Assembly: GCF_025950525.1 (NCBI RefSeq)
Contig: NZ_JAPDGS010000007.1
Coordinates: forward strand, 107,536-171,535
Direction: 5' to 3'
DNA from: Stagnihabitans lacustris
GTDB lineage: Bacteria; Pseudomonadota; Alphaproteobacteria; Rhodobacterales; Rhodobacteraceae
DNA: 64,000 bases
Positions 46,853-55,875 of the stretch are shown in pieces. A program made the translations under genes and the position numbers. Within the stretch, counting starts at the first letter, position 1; each line of letters starts with the position of its first letter. A model generated the notes under the pieces. The model saw only the letters and a list, made by a program, of their open reading frames with translations, was not told where the DNA came from and ran no database searches.

Positions 46853-46914
46853 GTCAGCACCTGTTTGGGCCAGAAGGGTTGCGCCAACTTGGTCCGGGAT
46901 TTGATCAAACGCAA

Positions 46915-46962
46915 GTGAGGGGCGCTGCCGCCTCACCCCCGGGATATTTAGGACCAGATGAA
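46915..46962 (+). repeat. structured intergenic repeat, hairpin-plus-core type (copy L)
   Basis: Hairpin GTGAGG.GGC-GCT-GCC.CCTCAC, then CCCCGGGATATTTAGGACCA and GATGAATG. It keeps the GCT loop of copies A and G with different arms. It faces the reverse copy at 47001. Confidence 0.6.
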
Positions 46963-47000
46963 TGACAAAAGCCAAAGCCTGCGCGCGGTGCCAGCCCGGC

Positions 47001-47034
47001 GTTTCATCTGTTCATGAATATCCCCGTCAGAGGC
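47001..47034 (-). repeat. intergenic repeat core (copy M)
   Basis: The minus strand reads GCCTCTGACGGGGATATTCA and TGAACAGATGAAAC, a diverged core about 70 nt past the LysR stop. Confidence 0.5.
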
Positions 47035-47102
47035 AATTCCCGTGCCACAGGATGCAGACCCGCAGGCGAGCAATAATCTTGCGGCGCAGCCGCTCCATTG
47101 GA

Positions 47103-47972
47103 TCAGGGCTTGTCCCGCAGCCAGGCGATAAAGGACGCAAGCGGCGCGCGTTGCGGGCGGTCTTTCGGCCAGACGAGGTAATAGCTGCCCGCGGCCGGGA
47201 TGGCGGGACCGCACAGCGGCTGCAACCGGCCCGCGGCAAGGTCGTCCTCGATCAGGAACAGGGGCAAAAGCGCGGCCCCCAGCCCATGCACCGCCGCCTG
47301 TTGCATCGTGGCGAATTGGTCGAACAGCATGGCGGGCGGCCGCAGGCCCGGGCGCCCGTGATGGGCAAACCAGCGGTGCCAATCGCCCGCCCGGCTTTCC
47401 AGTTGCAAAAGCGGCAGGGTCAGGACCTCATCGGGGGTTTGGGCCGTGAAGGCGGGGCTGGCTGCGGCCAGGATCTCTTCGTCCATCAGCTTCAGATAGG
47501 CCGCGCCTTGCCAGTCCTCGCGGCCATAATGGATGGCGGCATCAAAGGGGGCGGTGGCAAAGTCAAAGGGTTTCAGCCGCGTCGACAGGTTCACCGTCAC
47601 CTCTGGATGCGCCTTGGCAAACCCCGCCAGCCTTGGCGCCAGCCAGCGCATCCCAAAGGCGGGCAGGATGGCCAGCGACAGCGTCCCCCCGGTCGGATTG
47701 GCCCGCAAGGTCAGCGAGGCCTGCGCGATCCGGTGCAGCGCCGCCCGCGCCTCGGCCACGAAGTCCTGAGCGGCCGGTGTCAGCGTCAGCCGCCCCCTTT
47801 CGCGCCGCAACAGCACAACGCCCAATTGCGCCTCAAGTGTCGTCAGTTGATGCGACACCGCCGATTGCGTCAGGTTCAGTTCCACCCCCGCAGCCGAGGC
47901 CGTGCCAAGGCGGTCCAGCGCCTCCAGCGCCAGAAGCGAGGGCAGGGAGGGCAGAAAACGGCGCGGCAGCAT
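47103..47972 (-). CDS. LysR-family regulator, GcvA-like
   Basis: A 289-residue transcription factor: N-terminal winged helix (about 8-67; ASAAGVELNLTQSAVSHQLT) and a periplasmic-binding-type effector domain (about 95-285). LPRRFLPSLPSLLALEALDR at the N-terminus is typical of the GcvA/AmpR branch. It is divergent from gcdH with an 87-bp gap, the usual layout for a LysR activator and its target; an inverted repeat lies at 47971-47985. Confidence 0.9.
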   Translation of the reverse strand: MLPRRFLPSLPSLLALEALDRLGTASAAGVELNLTQSAVSHQLTTLEAQLGVVLLRRERGRLTLTPAAQDFVAEARAALHRIAQASLTLRANPTGGTLSLAILPAFGMRWLAPRLAGFAKAHPEVTVNLSTRLKPFDFATAPFDAAIHYGREDWQGAAYLKLMDEEILAAASPAFTAQTPDEVLTLPLLQLESRAGDWHRWFAHHGRPGLRPPAMLFDQFATMQQAAVHGLGAALLPLFLIEDDLAAGRLQPLCGPAIPAAGSYYLVWPKDRPQRAPLASFIAWLRDKP

Positions 47973-47985
47973 GAGTTTTCCTCAT
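47971..47985. promoter_or_regulatory. inverted repeat in the LysR/gcdH divergent region
   Basis: ATGAG-TTTTC-CTCAT overlaps the LysR start codon. CCTCATGG (47980-47987) also recurs inverted as CCATGAGG at 48045-48052, beside the gcdH start. It is a possible regulator site, but overlaps translation signals at both ends. Confidence 0.3.
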
Positions 47986-48059
47986 GGGGGGTGGAGAAGG
48001 TTTTGTTGGAAGCTAGCAGGGTTTCGTGGCAAAGTCAGCGAAATCCATGAGGTGAAGCC

Positions 48060-49289
48060 ATGAACGCCCCCGCCCCCCGTCCGACCCTGAAGCCCAAAGA
48101 CGCCCCCGATCTGGGCAAGTTCGACTGGACCGATCCCTTTCGGCTGGCCGATCAGCTGACCGAAGAGGAACGCATGTTGGGCGAGGCCGCCCGCGCCTAT
48201 GCGCAAGACAAGCTGCAACCCCGGGTCATCAAGGCCTATGCCAACGAGACGACCGACCCGGAGATCTTTCGCGAGATGGGCGCCATGGGCCTGTTGGGCG
48301 CCACGATCCCCGAGGAATACGGCGGCCTTGGCGCCTCTTATGTCGCCTATGGCCTGATCGCGCGTGAGGTCGAACGCGTCGACAGCGGTTATCGGTCGAT
48401 GATGTCGGTGCAGTCCTCCCTGGTCATGTATCCGATCTATGCCTATGGCACCGAGGAGCAGCGGCGGAAATACCTGCCCAAACTGTCATCCGGCGAATGG
48501 ATCGGCTGCTTTGGCCTGACCGAGCCCGATGCGGGCAGCGATCCCGCCGGCATGAAGACCACGGCGAAAAAGACCGCGACTGGCTATGTGCTGAACGGCG
48601 CAAAGATGTGGATTTCCAACGCCCCCATCGCTGATGTTTTCGTCGTCTGGGCCAAATCCGAGGCCCATGGCGGCAAGATCAAGGGCTTTGTGCTTGAAAA
48701 GGGCATGAAGGGGCTTTCCGCGCCGAAAGTTGGCGGCAAGCTCTCGCTGCGGGCCTCGATCACCGGCGAGATCGTCATGGACAATGTCGAGGTGGGCGAG
48801 GACGCCTTGTTGCCCCATGTCGAGGGTCTGAAGGGGCCGTTTGGCTGCCTGAACCGCGCGCGCTATGGCATCGCCTGGGGCGTGATGGGGGCGGCAGAGT
48901 TCTGCCTGCACGCCGCGCGCACCTATGGCCTGGACCGCAAGCAGTTCGGCAAGCCCTTGGCCGGGATGCAGCTTTACCAGTTGAAGCTGGCCAATATGAT
49001 GACCGAAATCAGCCTTGGCCTGCAGGCCGCCTTGCAGGTGGGCCGCCTGATGGATCAGGCCCAGGCCGCGCCGGAGATGATCAGCATCATCAAGCGCAAC
49101 AACTGCGGCAAGGCGCTGGATGCGGCGCGCCTGTCGCGCGACATGCACGGCGGCAACGGCATCCAGGAGGATTTCCAGATCATGCGCCACATGGTCAACC
49201 TGGAAACCGTGAACACCTATGAGGGCACGCATGACGTCCACGCCCTGATCCTGGGCCGGGCCATCACTGGCGTTCAGGCGTTTTTCTGA
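48060..49289 (+). CDS. gcdH: glutaryl-CoA dehydrogenase
   Basis: FAD acyl-CoA dehydrogenase that converts glutaryl-CoA to crotonyl-CoA in lysine, tryptophan or glutarate degradation. The 409-residue protein has the GcdH hallmarks [36 protein letters not shown] and [19 protein letters not shown], with the catalytic Glu in [27 protein letters not shown] stands before the ATG. The divergent LysR gene is the probable regulator. A strong terminator follows at 49297. Confidence 0.95.
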   Translation: MNAPAPRPTLKPKDAPDLGKFDWTDPFRLADQLTEEERMLGEAARAYAQDKLQPRVIKAYANETTDPEIFREMGAMGLLGATIPEEYGGLGASYVAYGLIAREVERVDSGYRSMMSVQSSLVMYPIYAYGTEEQRRKYLPKLSSGEWIGCFGLTEPDAGSDPAGMKTTAKKTATGYVLNGAKMWISNAPIADVFVVWAKSEAHGGKIKGFVLEKGMKGLSAPKVGGKLSLRASITGEIVMDNVEVGEDALLPHVEGLKGPFGCLNRARYGIAWGVMGAAEFCLHAARTYGLDRKQFGKPLAGMQLYQLKLANMMTEISLGLQAALQVGRLMDQAQAAPEMISIIKRNNCGKALDAARLSRDMHGGNGIQEDFQIMRHMVNLETVNTYEGTHDVHALILGRAITGVQAFF

Positions 49290-49296
49290 CATCACT

Positions 49297-49327
49297 GGCA
49301 AGGCCCGGCGCTGTCCCGGGCCTTGCC
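49297..49327 (+). terminator. terminator after gcdH
   Basis: GGCAAGGCCCGG pairs perfectly with CCGGGCCTTGCC over a 7-nt loop, followed by GCCTTTC; 8 nt past the stop. Confidence 0.7.
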
Positions 49328-49435
49328 GCCTTTCAGGCGAACCCGCCGGCTTCGGCACAGGCCGAGGTTGTCGGGCGGCGCGCTCCGGGCTATGAAGGCT
49401 TTGCCCTTCCGATTTGACGCCGCTGGAGATTGCCC

Positions 49436-51166
49436 ATGACCGCGCGCCGCCTTTTCCTGCGCATGAGCCTTAGCCTCGGCGGTGCCGTCCTTGGCGCGCA
49501 TGTGGCGCAATCTCAGGCCATCGAGGAGCATCCGGCGCCGATCCTGCATGGGCCTGCCCTGACGCAGCTGGAGGCCGGGGCGCTGTTGCGTGGGTCAACC
49601 GATGCGACGCCCTTTGGGGTGAACCTTTCGGGGCTGATGGTGGTTGATGCCCATGAAGGCGCCGCGGCCCAGACAAAAAACGGCGCCCCGACAAAGACCG
49701 GAACCGGCATCGACCTGACCCGGGCGGGTCCCGTGGCCAGTGGGCTACAGGCCGCCTTGGCGCCCTTTGTCGGCCAGCCCCTGTCCTACAAGGCCATTGC
49801 CGCCATCGAGGCCGCCATCACCCGGCATTACCGCGAGAACGGCCGGGCGCTGGTCCTGGTCTCGGTTCCGCCCCAAGAGATCACCGCGGGCGTCTTGCAA
49901 GTCAACGTCAACACCTTTCGCCTGGAGGCCCCGCCGCGGCTGGTGGGCGATGCCACCGATGCGGCTCATGTCACCGCCCAGATCCGCCTGACGCCCGGCC
50001 AAGAGGTCGACACCGCCCGCCTGATGGAGGATGTGGCCTGGCTGAACCTGAACCCGTTCCGCCAGGTCGCCGTGGCCTTCGAGCCGGGGCAGGCGGCCGA
50101 TGGCACGCTGTTGACGCTGCAGGTCCAGTCCAGGCGCCCTTGGTCGGCCTATGCCGGGATATCCAACGCGGGGTCGCAGGAAACCGGCATGGCGCGGCTG
50201 ATGGCGGGGTTCAATGTGTCGGCTCTGCCCTGGCAGGATCAGCAATTGTCCTATCAGATCAACATCTCGCCCGAGTCGCGGGGGCTGTGGGACACCTTTG
50301 GCCAAAAGGGCTATATCAGCCACGGCCTGACATATTTTGCGCCGATCACCTTGGGCAACGGTTTGCGGTTCAAGGCGACGGCGGGGCTGACCCATGTGTC
50401 CAGCTTTGCCGTCAGCGGCGATTTCGCCACGGGCACGACGACGGATGGCCAAAGCTTCGAGCTGGCCTTCCCCCTGCCGCGCCGCACCGGGGCTTGGGTT
50501 CTGGTCCCCGAGCTTTACCTTGGCCTGGAACACAACGCCTTCGCCAGCCGCAAGCTGTTCGGCGGGCTGGATTATGCGCAAGAGGCGGCAGAGCTGTCCC
50601 ATGTCGAGCTGGGCTTCCGCTCGTCCCTGAACGGGCGGCTTTTCGGGCGGCCGACCCAGGGCGATGTCGATGTTTCCGTCGTGGCGGGGCATCAGGACGG
50701 CGCGGACGATTACCGCTTCGTCAAGTTCAAGATCACTCAGGACATCGGGCTTCAGGGCGGCCAGCAGATCGCGCTGCGCCTGTCGGGGCAAAAGGCGCAA
50801 GGCCCGCTGCATCCGATCGATCAGTTGGGCCTTGGCGGTGCCAGCACGGTGCGGGGCTATGCGGCCAATGCGGTCTCTGCTGCCTCGGCCACCAGCCTTT
50901 CCGTCGAATACCGCTTGCGGCCGCTGGATTTTCCGCTGGCCGGCCAGGCTGCGAAACTGCGGCCCCATGCTTTCCTTGACCTTGGTCATGCGGCGGCGAC
51001 CGATGTGACGCCCGCCGCCGATCTCGCTTCGGTGGGCATCGGCGGCACGGTCTCGATTGGCGAAAGCTGGGAGACCTCCTTTACCCTTGCCGATGCGCTG
51101 AAAGCCGCGGGCGAGGTGAAATCCGGCGACATTTCCGTCGCCCTGCGTTTGATAGCGAGGTTCTGA
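49436..51166 (+). CDS. TpsB/ShlB-type two-partner secretion transporter
   Basis: Outer-membrane beta-barrel that exports the TpsA protein encoded downstream. The 576-residue protein has a signal peptide (LFLRMSLSLGGAVLGAHVAQ), a POTRA_2-like domain (about 100-175, with YRENGRALVLVSVPPQEITA), a second POTRA region, and a C-terminal barrel (about 230-576), with LGLGGASTVRGYAANAVSAA as the conserved VRGY loop motif. GGAG 7 nt upstream supports ATG 49436. Its stop overlaps the IalB gene by 1 nt. Confidence 0.93.
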   Translation: MTARRLFLRMSLSLGGAVLGAHVAQSQAIEEHPAPILHGPALTQLEAGALLRGSTDATPFGVNLSGLMVVDAHEGAAAQTKNGAPTKTGTGIDLTRAGPVASGLQAALAPFVGQPLSYKAIAAIEAAITRHYRENGRALVLVSVPPQEITAGVLQVNVNTFRLEAPPRLVGDATDAAHVTAQIRLTPGQEVDTARLMEDVAWLNLNPFRQVAVAFEPGQAADGTLLTLQVQSRRPWSAYAGISNAGSQETGMARLMAGFNVSALPWQDQQLSYQINISPESRGLWDTFGQKGYISHGLTYFAPITLGNGLRFKATAGLTHVSSFAVSGDFATGTTTDGQSFELAFPLPRRTGAWVLVPELYLGLEHNAFASRKLFGGLDYAQEAAELSHVELGFRSSLNGRLFGRPTQGDVDVSVVAGHQDGADDYRFVKFKITQDIGLQGGQQIALRLSGQKAQGPLHPIDQLGLGGASTVRGYAANAVSAASATSLSVEYRLRPLDFPLAGQAAKLRPHAFLDLGHAAATDVTPAADLASVGIGGTVSIGESWETSFTLADALKAAGEVKSGDISVALRLIARF

Positions 51167-51660
51167 TGCGCGCTTTGATCCTGTCTTTCCTGCTTGCGAC
51201 CCAAGCGGTTGCCGAATCCCCCCAAGCCACGACCGCGACCTATGGCAACTGGACCCTGGGCTGCGAGATGCGCGGCGAGGTTCAGGCCTGCCAGATCGTC
51301 ACGCGGTTGAACGTCAAGGGCCAGGACGGCCAGTTGCGGCCTTTGTTGGCGCTGGCGCTTTTGTCGGGCGAGGGCGGGCGGGCCCTGCGGCTGGAGCTGC
51401 CGCCGGGGGTCGATCTGCGGGCGGCGGCGCGACTGGATGGGTCGGGCGTCGAGGGGCAGGACCCTTTGGCGGTCTTTACCTATCTGACCTGCGGGCCGGG
51501 GCTTTGCCTGGCCGAGACGCTGGCCTCGGATGACCTTGTGGCGCAGATGGTCAAGGCCGAGGCGATGGACATCAGCTTTACCCTGTTCGAGGGCGGCAAG
51601 GTGGCGCGTGTGCCGGTGTCTCTGATCGGGTTTGGCGATGCGGTTTCGGGGCTGAAGTAA
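51166..51660 (+). CDS. invasion-associated locus B (IalB)-like protein
   Basis: A 164-residue exported protein with signal peptide MRALILSFLLATQAVA. The IalB family pattern is visible: YGNWTLGCEMRGEVQACQIV near the mature N-terminus and YLTCGPGLCLAETLASDDLV, with four cysteines likely forming disulfides. The family is periplasmic or envelope-associated and of unclear function. It is translationally coupled to TpsB (TGATG) and sits between TpsB and TpsA, so it may assist secretion or folding (inference). Confidence 0.88.
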   Translation: MRALILSFLLATQAVAESPQATTATYGNWTLGCEMRGEVQACQIVTRLNVKGQDGQLRPLLALALLSGEGGRALRLELPPGVDLRAAARLDGSGVEGQDPLAVFTYLTCGPGLCLAETLASDDLVAQMVKAEAMDISFTLFEGGKVARVPVSLIGFGDAVSGLK

Positions 51661-51750
51661 GACTTCCGTAACCTGTTTCGGGTTTGGTTTGCCGGGGCTT
51701 TGGCGCAGAAGGCGGGGTTCGGGGCCCTCTCTCCCCGGAAAGGGACAAGA

Positions 51751-54700
51751 ATGGCGCGCAATCGGCACTTGGGTCTTTCGCGGCTGGCGATCCTGCTTTT
51801 GGGGGCGGCGGTCCTGCCCCTGCGGGCGCAAGAGCTGCCCTCGGGCGGGCAGGTCGTGGCGGGCGATGTAACAATGACCCAAGGGTCGGGCCGGGTCGAT
51901 GTGACCCAGACCGGGGCTTTTGGCATCGTCGAATGGGACAGCTTTGGCATCGGCGCGGGCGGCGTGGTGGCCTTTGACAATGGCGCAGGGGCGACCTTGA
52001 ACCGGGTGACGGGGCCCATGCCCTCGCGCCTGGATGGGACGCTGACGGCGACGGGTTCGGTCTATCTGGTCAACCCCCAGGGTCTGGTGATCGGGCCTGG
52101 GGGACGGGTCAACACCGGCGGGCGCTTTGTAGGCTCCAGCCTGGATGTGGCCGATGCCGATTTCCTGGACGGCGGTGATCTGACCTTTGCGGGGGCGGGC
52201 GGTGTCGTGGTGAACCTGGGCGCCGTGGGGTCGATGGGGGGGGATGTCGCACTGATTGCGGGCGATGTGCTGAACGCGGGCGCCCTTGCGGCGCCTGGTG
52301 GCACGGTGGCGCTGGCGGCGGGGCGGCAGGTGCTGTTGCGCGATCAGGCGGTCGAGGGCGGGTTGATCTCTGTCCTGGTGGGCGGCGGCGATGTCACGGA
52401 CCGCGGCGCCATCACCGCCGCCGCGGCAGAGCTGCGCGCCAAGGGTGGCAATGTCCTGGCCCTGGCCGGCAACACAAGCGCCGTGACCCGCGCCACCGGC
52501 GTCGAAAAGCGCGCGGGCCGCATCTTTCTGACCGCCGAGGGCGGCAAGGTCACGCTGGCCAAGCCGGTCGATGCCAGTGACGCCGTCACCGTGACGGGCC
52601 AGGACATCGACCTGTCTGGCACTGTCAGCGCGCCCGACGTCACGATCAAGGCTGTGGACGAGACGACCTTTACCGGCATGATCCAGACCCCGGGCGGCTT
52701 TGTCGAACTGTCGGGCGGCCATATCACCTATGACGGCAGGATCGACCTGGGCGGCGGCACGCTGTTGATCGACCCCCACAACATCGAGATCACCGATCGC
52801 GGCTCGGCCATGCTGTCGGATGCCACGGTCTTTACCACCTCCGACATTGCGACGCTTTTGGCCTCGGGGGATGTGATCCTGGACACGTCGACCCCGGATA
52901 CCGGTCATGCGGGCACGATCCTTGTCACCTCGGACCTGATTTACAGCAGCCCGAACGACCTGACGCTTTTGGCCATGGGCGATATCTATATCGTGGCCAA
53001 TGTGCAAAACGACTCCACTGGCGCTGTTGCGGCGGTGGCGGGGTGGGACGGGACGACGGCCTGGGACCGGGCGACATTCGCAGCCACCGACCTTTCCACG
53101 ACGACGCTGTTCGGCAATGCGACCGGGGTCAGCTTCAGCTTTGCGGGCTATCCCTCGCCCGTCATCGCCTCGGGCAACATCATCGTTGCCTCGAACCTGA
53201 TCGGCATGGATGGCGCCGCGTTTGGCAGCCGTTTTGGCGATGTGTCGGTGCTGGGGCAGAATGTCTTTGTCATGGGGTCGATGTTCGGCTTCGGATCGGC
53301 CGATCCCGGCTTTCACCCCCATGGCCAGATCGGCTTTCACAGCTTTGGTGGCGGCGATCTGGGCACGGTCCAGAACTCTATCCTGGTCCGCGCCGTCCAG
53401 CGCATCGAGGTCCGCGGCGCCTCGGGTCCGAATTCCTATGCCCTGATTGGCAATGGCGGCAATGAGGCGGTGGGCTTCTCGGTCCCCAGCACGGTCAACC
53501 TGGGCGGAGATATCCGGGTCGATGCCGGCGGGCTTTTGTGGGTGCATGGCAGCGAGGACCCGGCCGATGTCGGCGCCTATGCGATGATCGGCCATGGCAA
53601 CCGCGACCCTTTCGGCGACATCCAGGACGGCGACCGCAGCGGGGCGATCACGCTGACGGCGGGCGTGCTGGCCATCGAGCCGGGCGTGGCCTCGGGGGCT
53701 GTGGCCGCCATCGGCCATGCGACGGGGGGCGGCACGATCACGGCCGCGCCGGTCACGGTGACGGCCGGAGAGATCGAGGATGCCATCGGCTTTGGCAACG
53801 GGGTGTCGGATATTGATATCCGGGACTGGGCCGACCTGACCCATTTCGGGGATGTGCGGCTGACGGTCACGGCCAGCGATCTGCGCCTTTTGGGCTCGAC
53901 CGAGTTGATCGACACCGAAGGGCCTGCGATCACCTCGGCGGGGGATCTGATCGTGCAGACCTCGGGCGCGCTGACACTGGACGAGCTGTTTTTCTATGGC
54001 AACGACGGGACGGGCGGGCTGGTGCTGGCGGGGGCCTCGGTCGACAATCAGGCGGGGTCGGGGGCCTTTTTGCCCATCGGCGGCGGCTGGGCGATCTATG
54101 CCACGCGGCCCGATCAGGACAGCCAGGTCATCGGCGCCCTGGACCCCGATGCGCTGGTCTACGGCGTGACCTATGCCCCTGCCAGCCCCTTTGGCCCCAA
54201 TGCCGCACTTGGCAATCTGGTGTATTACAGCGTCACACCGACCATCCTGACCGATGACGGCACGATGACTTATGGCGAGATCATCGTGGACACCGCCAGT
54301 CATGTCCTGGTGGCGGGCGTCGAGGTCGATGCCGCGACCTTCGGCTTCGTGGTCCAGCCCGAGATCGACTATACCGGCTTGCCGATCACGGCCGATGGGT
54401 TCAACGCGGCGGGGGTTTTTGCCGATGCGCTGTTTTCCTCGGTCGCGCCCACCGGGGCGGGGCAGGTGCTGGGCTATGCGCAGGATCGCGGCACCTTTAC
54501 CGTCAACCGCGCGACTTTGCAGGTGTTTTTGGGCGACCAGACCAAGACCTATGACGGCCAGGCCTATCAGGGCAGTCTGGGCTATGAGGGCTTTGTGGGC
54601 ACCGATGACGACAGCCTGATCACGCTGACCTATGACTATGCAGGCGGCGATGGATCGGGGCGCAATGCGGGGTCTTACCTGGTGTCGATCCTGTCGGCGC

Positions 54701-55875
54701 TGGACAGCAGCGGCAATTACGATGTGGTCTTTGAGGGCGGCGCCGATCTGGTGATCGACCCGGCCGCGCTGACGATCAGCCTGCCGGGCACCCTGACCAA
54801 GACCTATGACGGCACAAGGGCTGCGGTGCTGACCGCCTCGGATTACCTGGTCCAGGGGCTGATTGCGGGCGAAAGCCTGACCATCCTGCAGACCCAGGGG
54901 CTTTATGATGCGGCGGGGGCCGGGGAACGGACGGTCAGCGTCGATCTGTCGATCCCGGCCAATCTCGCCTTTGGCGGGGGTGGGGCTTTTGCCAATTACA
55001 GCCTGCCGACCCTGGCCCTTGGCAGCGGGCAGATCGACCGGGCGACGCTTGTGGTGTCGATCACCGGCACGCCCTCCAAGCTGTATGACGGCACGACTTC
55101 GGCGACACTGACGGCCGCGAATTACACCGTCACGGGGCTTGCACCCGGAGAGGCCGTGACCCTGACCCCGGGCCCCGCGACCTATGCCGCCCTTGATCCC
55201 GGCACGCAGACGCTGACCGCGGCGCTGACCCGGTTTTCCTATGCGCCCGAGGGAGCGACGGACCTGGCCAACTATGTCCTGGACCTGGAGGCCAGCGGCC
55301 CGGGCGTGATCCTGGCGCCTGCGCCCATCCTGGCCCCCGAAGAGCCCCCGGTGGTGACGCCGACGGCCGAAGAAGAGCCGACCGACCCCGAACCCCCGGC
55401 CCTGCGCGGCACCTTGGAACTGGTCAACACCGAAACGACGGGCCGGATCATGGAGGATATCCAGGCCGGCACCAGTTTCTGCCGTGAATTCGTCGATGCG
55501 GAATTTGCCATCGACTGCCTGTCGGACCGGCTGCAATCGGTGGCCGACGGGCTGTCGGCGACCGGCGAATATGCCGAGGTCCGCGCCGCGCTGGAGGATG
55601 CGGCCGCGAACCTTCACGCGCTGGCGGTGCAAAACGCCTCGGAGGCCCTGTCGCGGTCGGTTGGCCGGGGCGATGCGGGCCAGACCACGGCGCGGCCCCT
55701 GACCCCGGTCGATGCCGCACTTTTGGCCGATGCCAATGCCCAGGCGGCGGCGATCATCGCCAACACGCAACTGGTGCTGTTGCGGTCAACCGCCAGTTCG
55801 GAACGCCGCCGCGTGGCGTTTTCGCAGGTGGGTCAGGTGCTTGGGACGACGACCGTCCTTTTGCGGGCCTCTTAG
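51751..55875 (+). CDS. TpsA exoprotein with filamentous-haemagglutinin TPS domain and MBG/YDG repeats
   Basis: Secreted or surface protein of 1374 residues, cargo of the adjacent TpsB. After a signal peptide (to about residue 27) comes the TPS secretion domain (about 30-160), with SVYLVNPQGLVIGPGGRVNT in place of the usual NPNGI motif, then a long beta-helical region of Gly/Asp/Thr-rich repeats. Three MBG/YDG modules follow (KTYDGQAYQG at about 931, KTYDGTRAAV at about 1017, KLYDGTTSAT at about 1110), then a Pro/Glu-rich linker and a helical C-terminus with two cysteines. The start follows GGAAAGGGACAAG. Adhesion is likely but not shown. Confidence 0.9.
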   Translation: MARNRHLGLSRLAILLLGAAVLPLRAQELPSGGQVVAGDVTMTQGSGRVDVTQTGAFGIVEWDSFGIGAGGVVAFDNGAGATLNRVTGPMPSRLDGTLTATGSVYLVNPQGLVIGPGGRVNTGGRFVGSSLDVADADFLDGGDLTFAGAGGVVVNLGAVGSMGGDVALIAGDVLNAGALAAPGGTVALAAGRQVLLRDQAVEGGLISVLVGGGDVTDRGAITAAAAELRAKGGNVLALAGNTSAVTRATGVEKRAGRIFLTAEGGKVTLAKPVDASDAVTVTGQDIDLSGTVSAPDVTIKAVDETTFTGMIQTPGGFVELSGGHITYDGRIDLGGGTLLIDPHNIEITDRGSAMLSDATVFTTSDIATLLASGDVILDTSTPDTGHAGTILVTSDLIYSSPNDLTLLAMGDIYIVANVQNDSTGAVAAVAGWDGTTAWDRATFAATDLSTTTLFGNATGVSFSFAGYPSPVIASGNIIVASNLIGMDGAAFGSRFGDVSVLGQNVFVMGSMFGFGSADPGFHPHGQIGFHSFGGGDLGTVQNSILVRAVQRIEVRGASGPNSYALIGNGGNEAVGFSVPSTVNLGGDIRVDAGGLLWVHGSEDPADVGAYAMIGHGNRDPFGDIQDGDRSGAITLTAGVLAIEPGVASGAVAAIGHATGGGTITAAPVTVTAGEIEDAIGFGNGVSDIDIRDWADLTHFGDVRLTVTASDLRLLGSTELIDTEGPAITSAGDLIVQTSGALTLDELFFYGNDGTGGLVLAGASVDNQAGSGAFLPIGGGWAIYATRPDQDSQVIGALDPDALVYGVTYAPASPFGPNAALGNLVYYSVTPTILTDDGTMTYGEIIVDTASHVLVAGVEVDAATFGFVVQPEIDYTGLPITADGFNAAGVFADALFSSVAPTGAGQVLGYAQDRGTFTVNRATLQVFLGDQTKTYDGQAYQGSLGYEGFVGTDDDSLITLTYDYAGGDGSGRNAGSYLVSILSALDSSGNYDVVFEGGADLVIDPAALTISLPGTLTKTYDGTRAAVLTASDYLVQGLIAGESLTILQTQGLYDAAGAGERTVSVDLSIPANLAFGGGGAFANYSLPTLALGSGQIDRATLVVSITGTPSKLYDGTTSATLTAANYTVTGLAPGEAVTLTPGPATYAALDPGTQTLTAALTRFSYAPEGATDLANYVLDLEASGPGVILAPAPILAPEEPPVVTPTAEEEPTDPEPPALRGTLELVNTETTGRIMEDIQAGTSFCREFVDAEFAIDCLSDRLQSVADGLSATGEYAEVRAALEDAAANLHALAVQNASEALSRSVGRGDAGQTTARPLTPVDAALLADANAQAAAIIANTQLVLLRSTASSERRRVAFSQVGQVLGTTTVLLRAS

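Noticed and set aside
50986..55770. 1594-codon open frame on the minus strand opposite TpsB and TpsA
   Set aside because: It mirrors the TpsA coding frame in high-GC sequence, has an Arg/Gly/His-rich composition and no recognisable domain, and both plus-strand genes have clear signal peptides and motifs.
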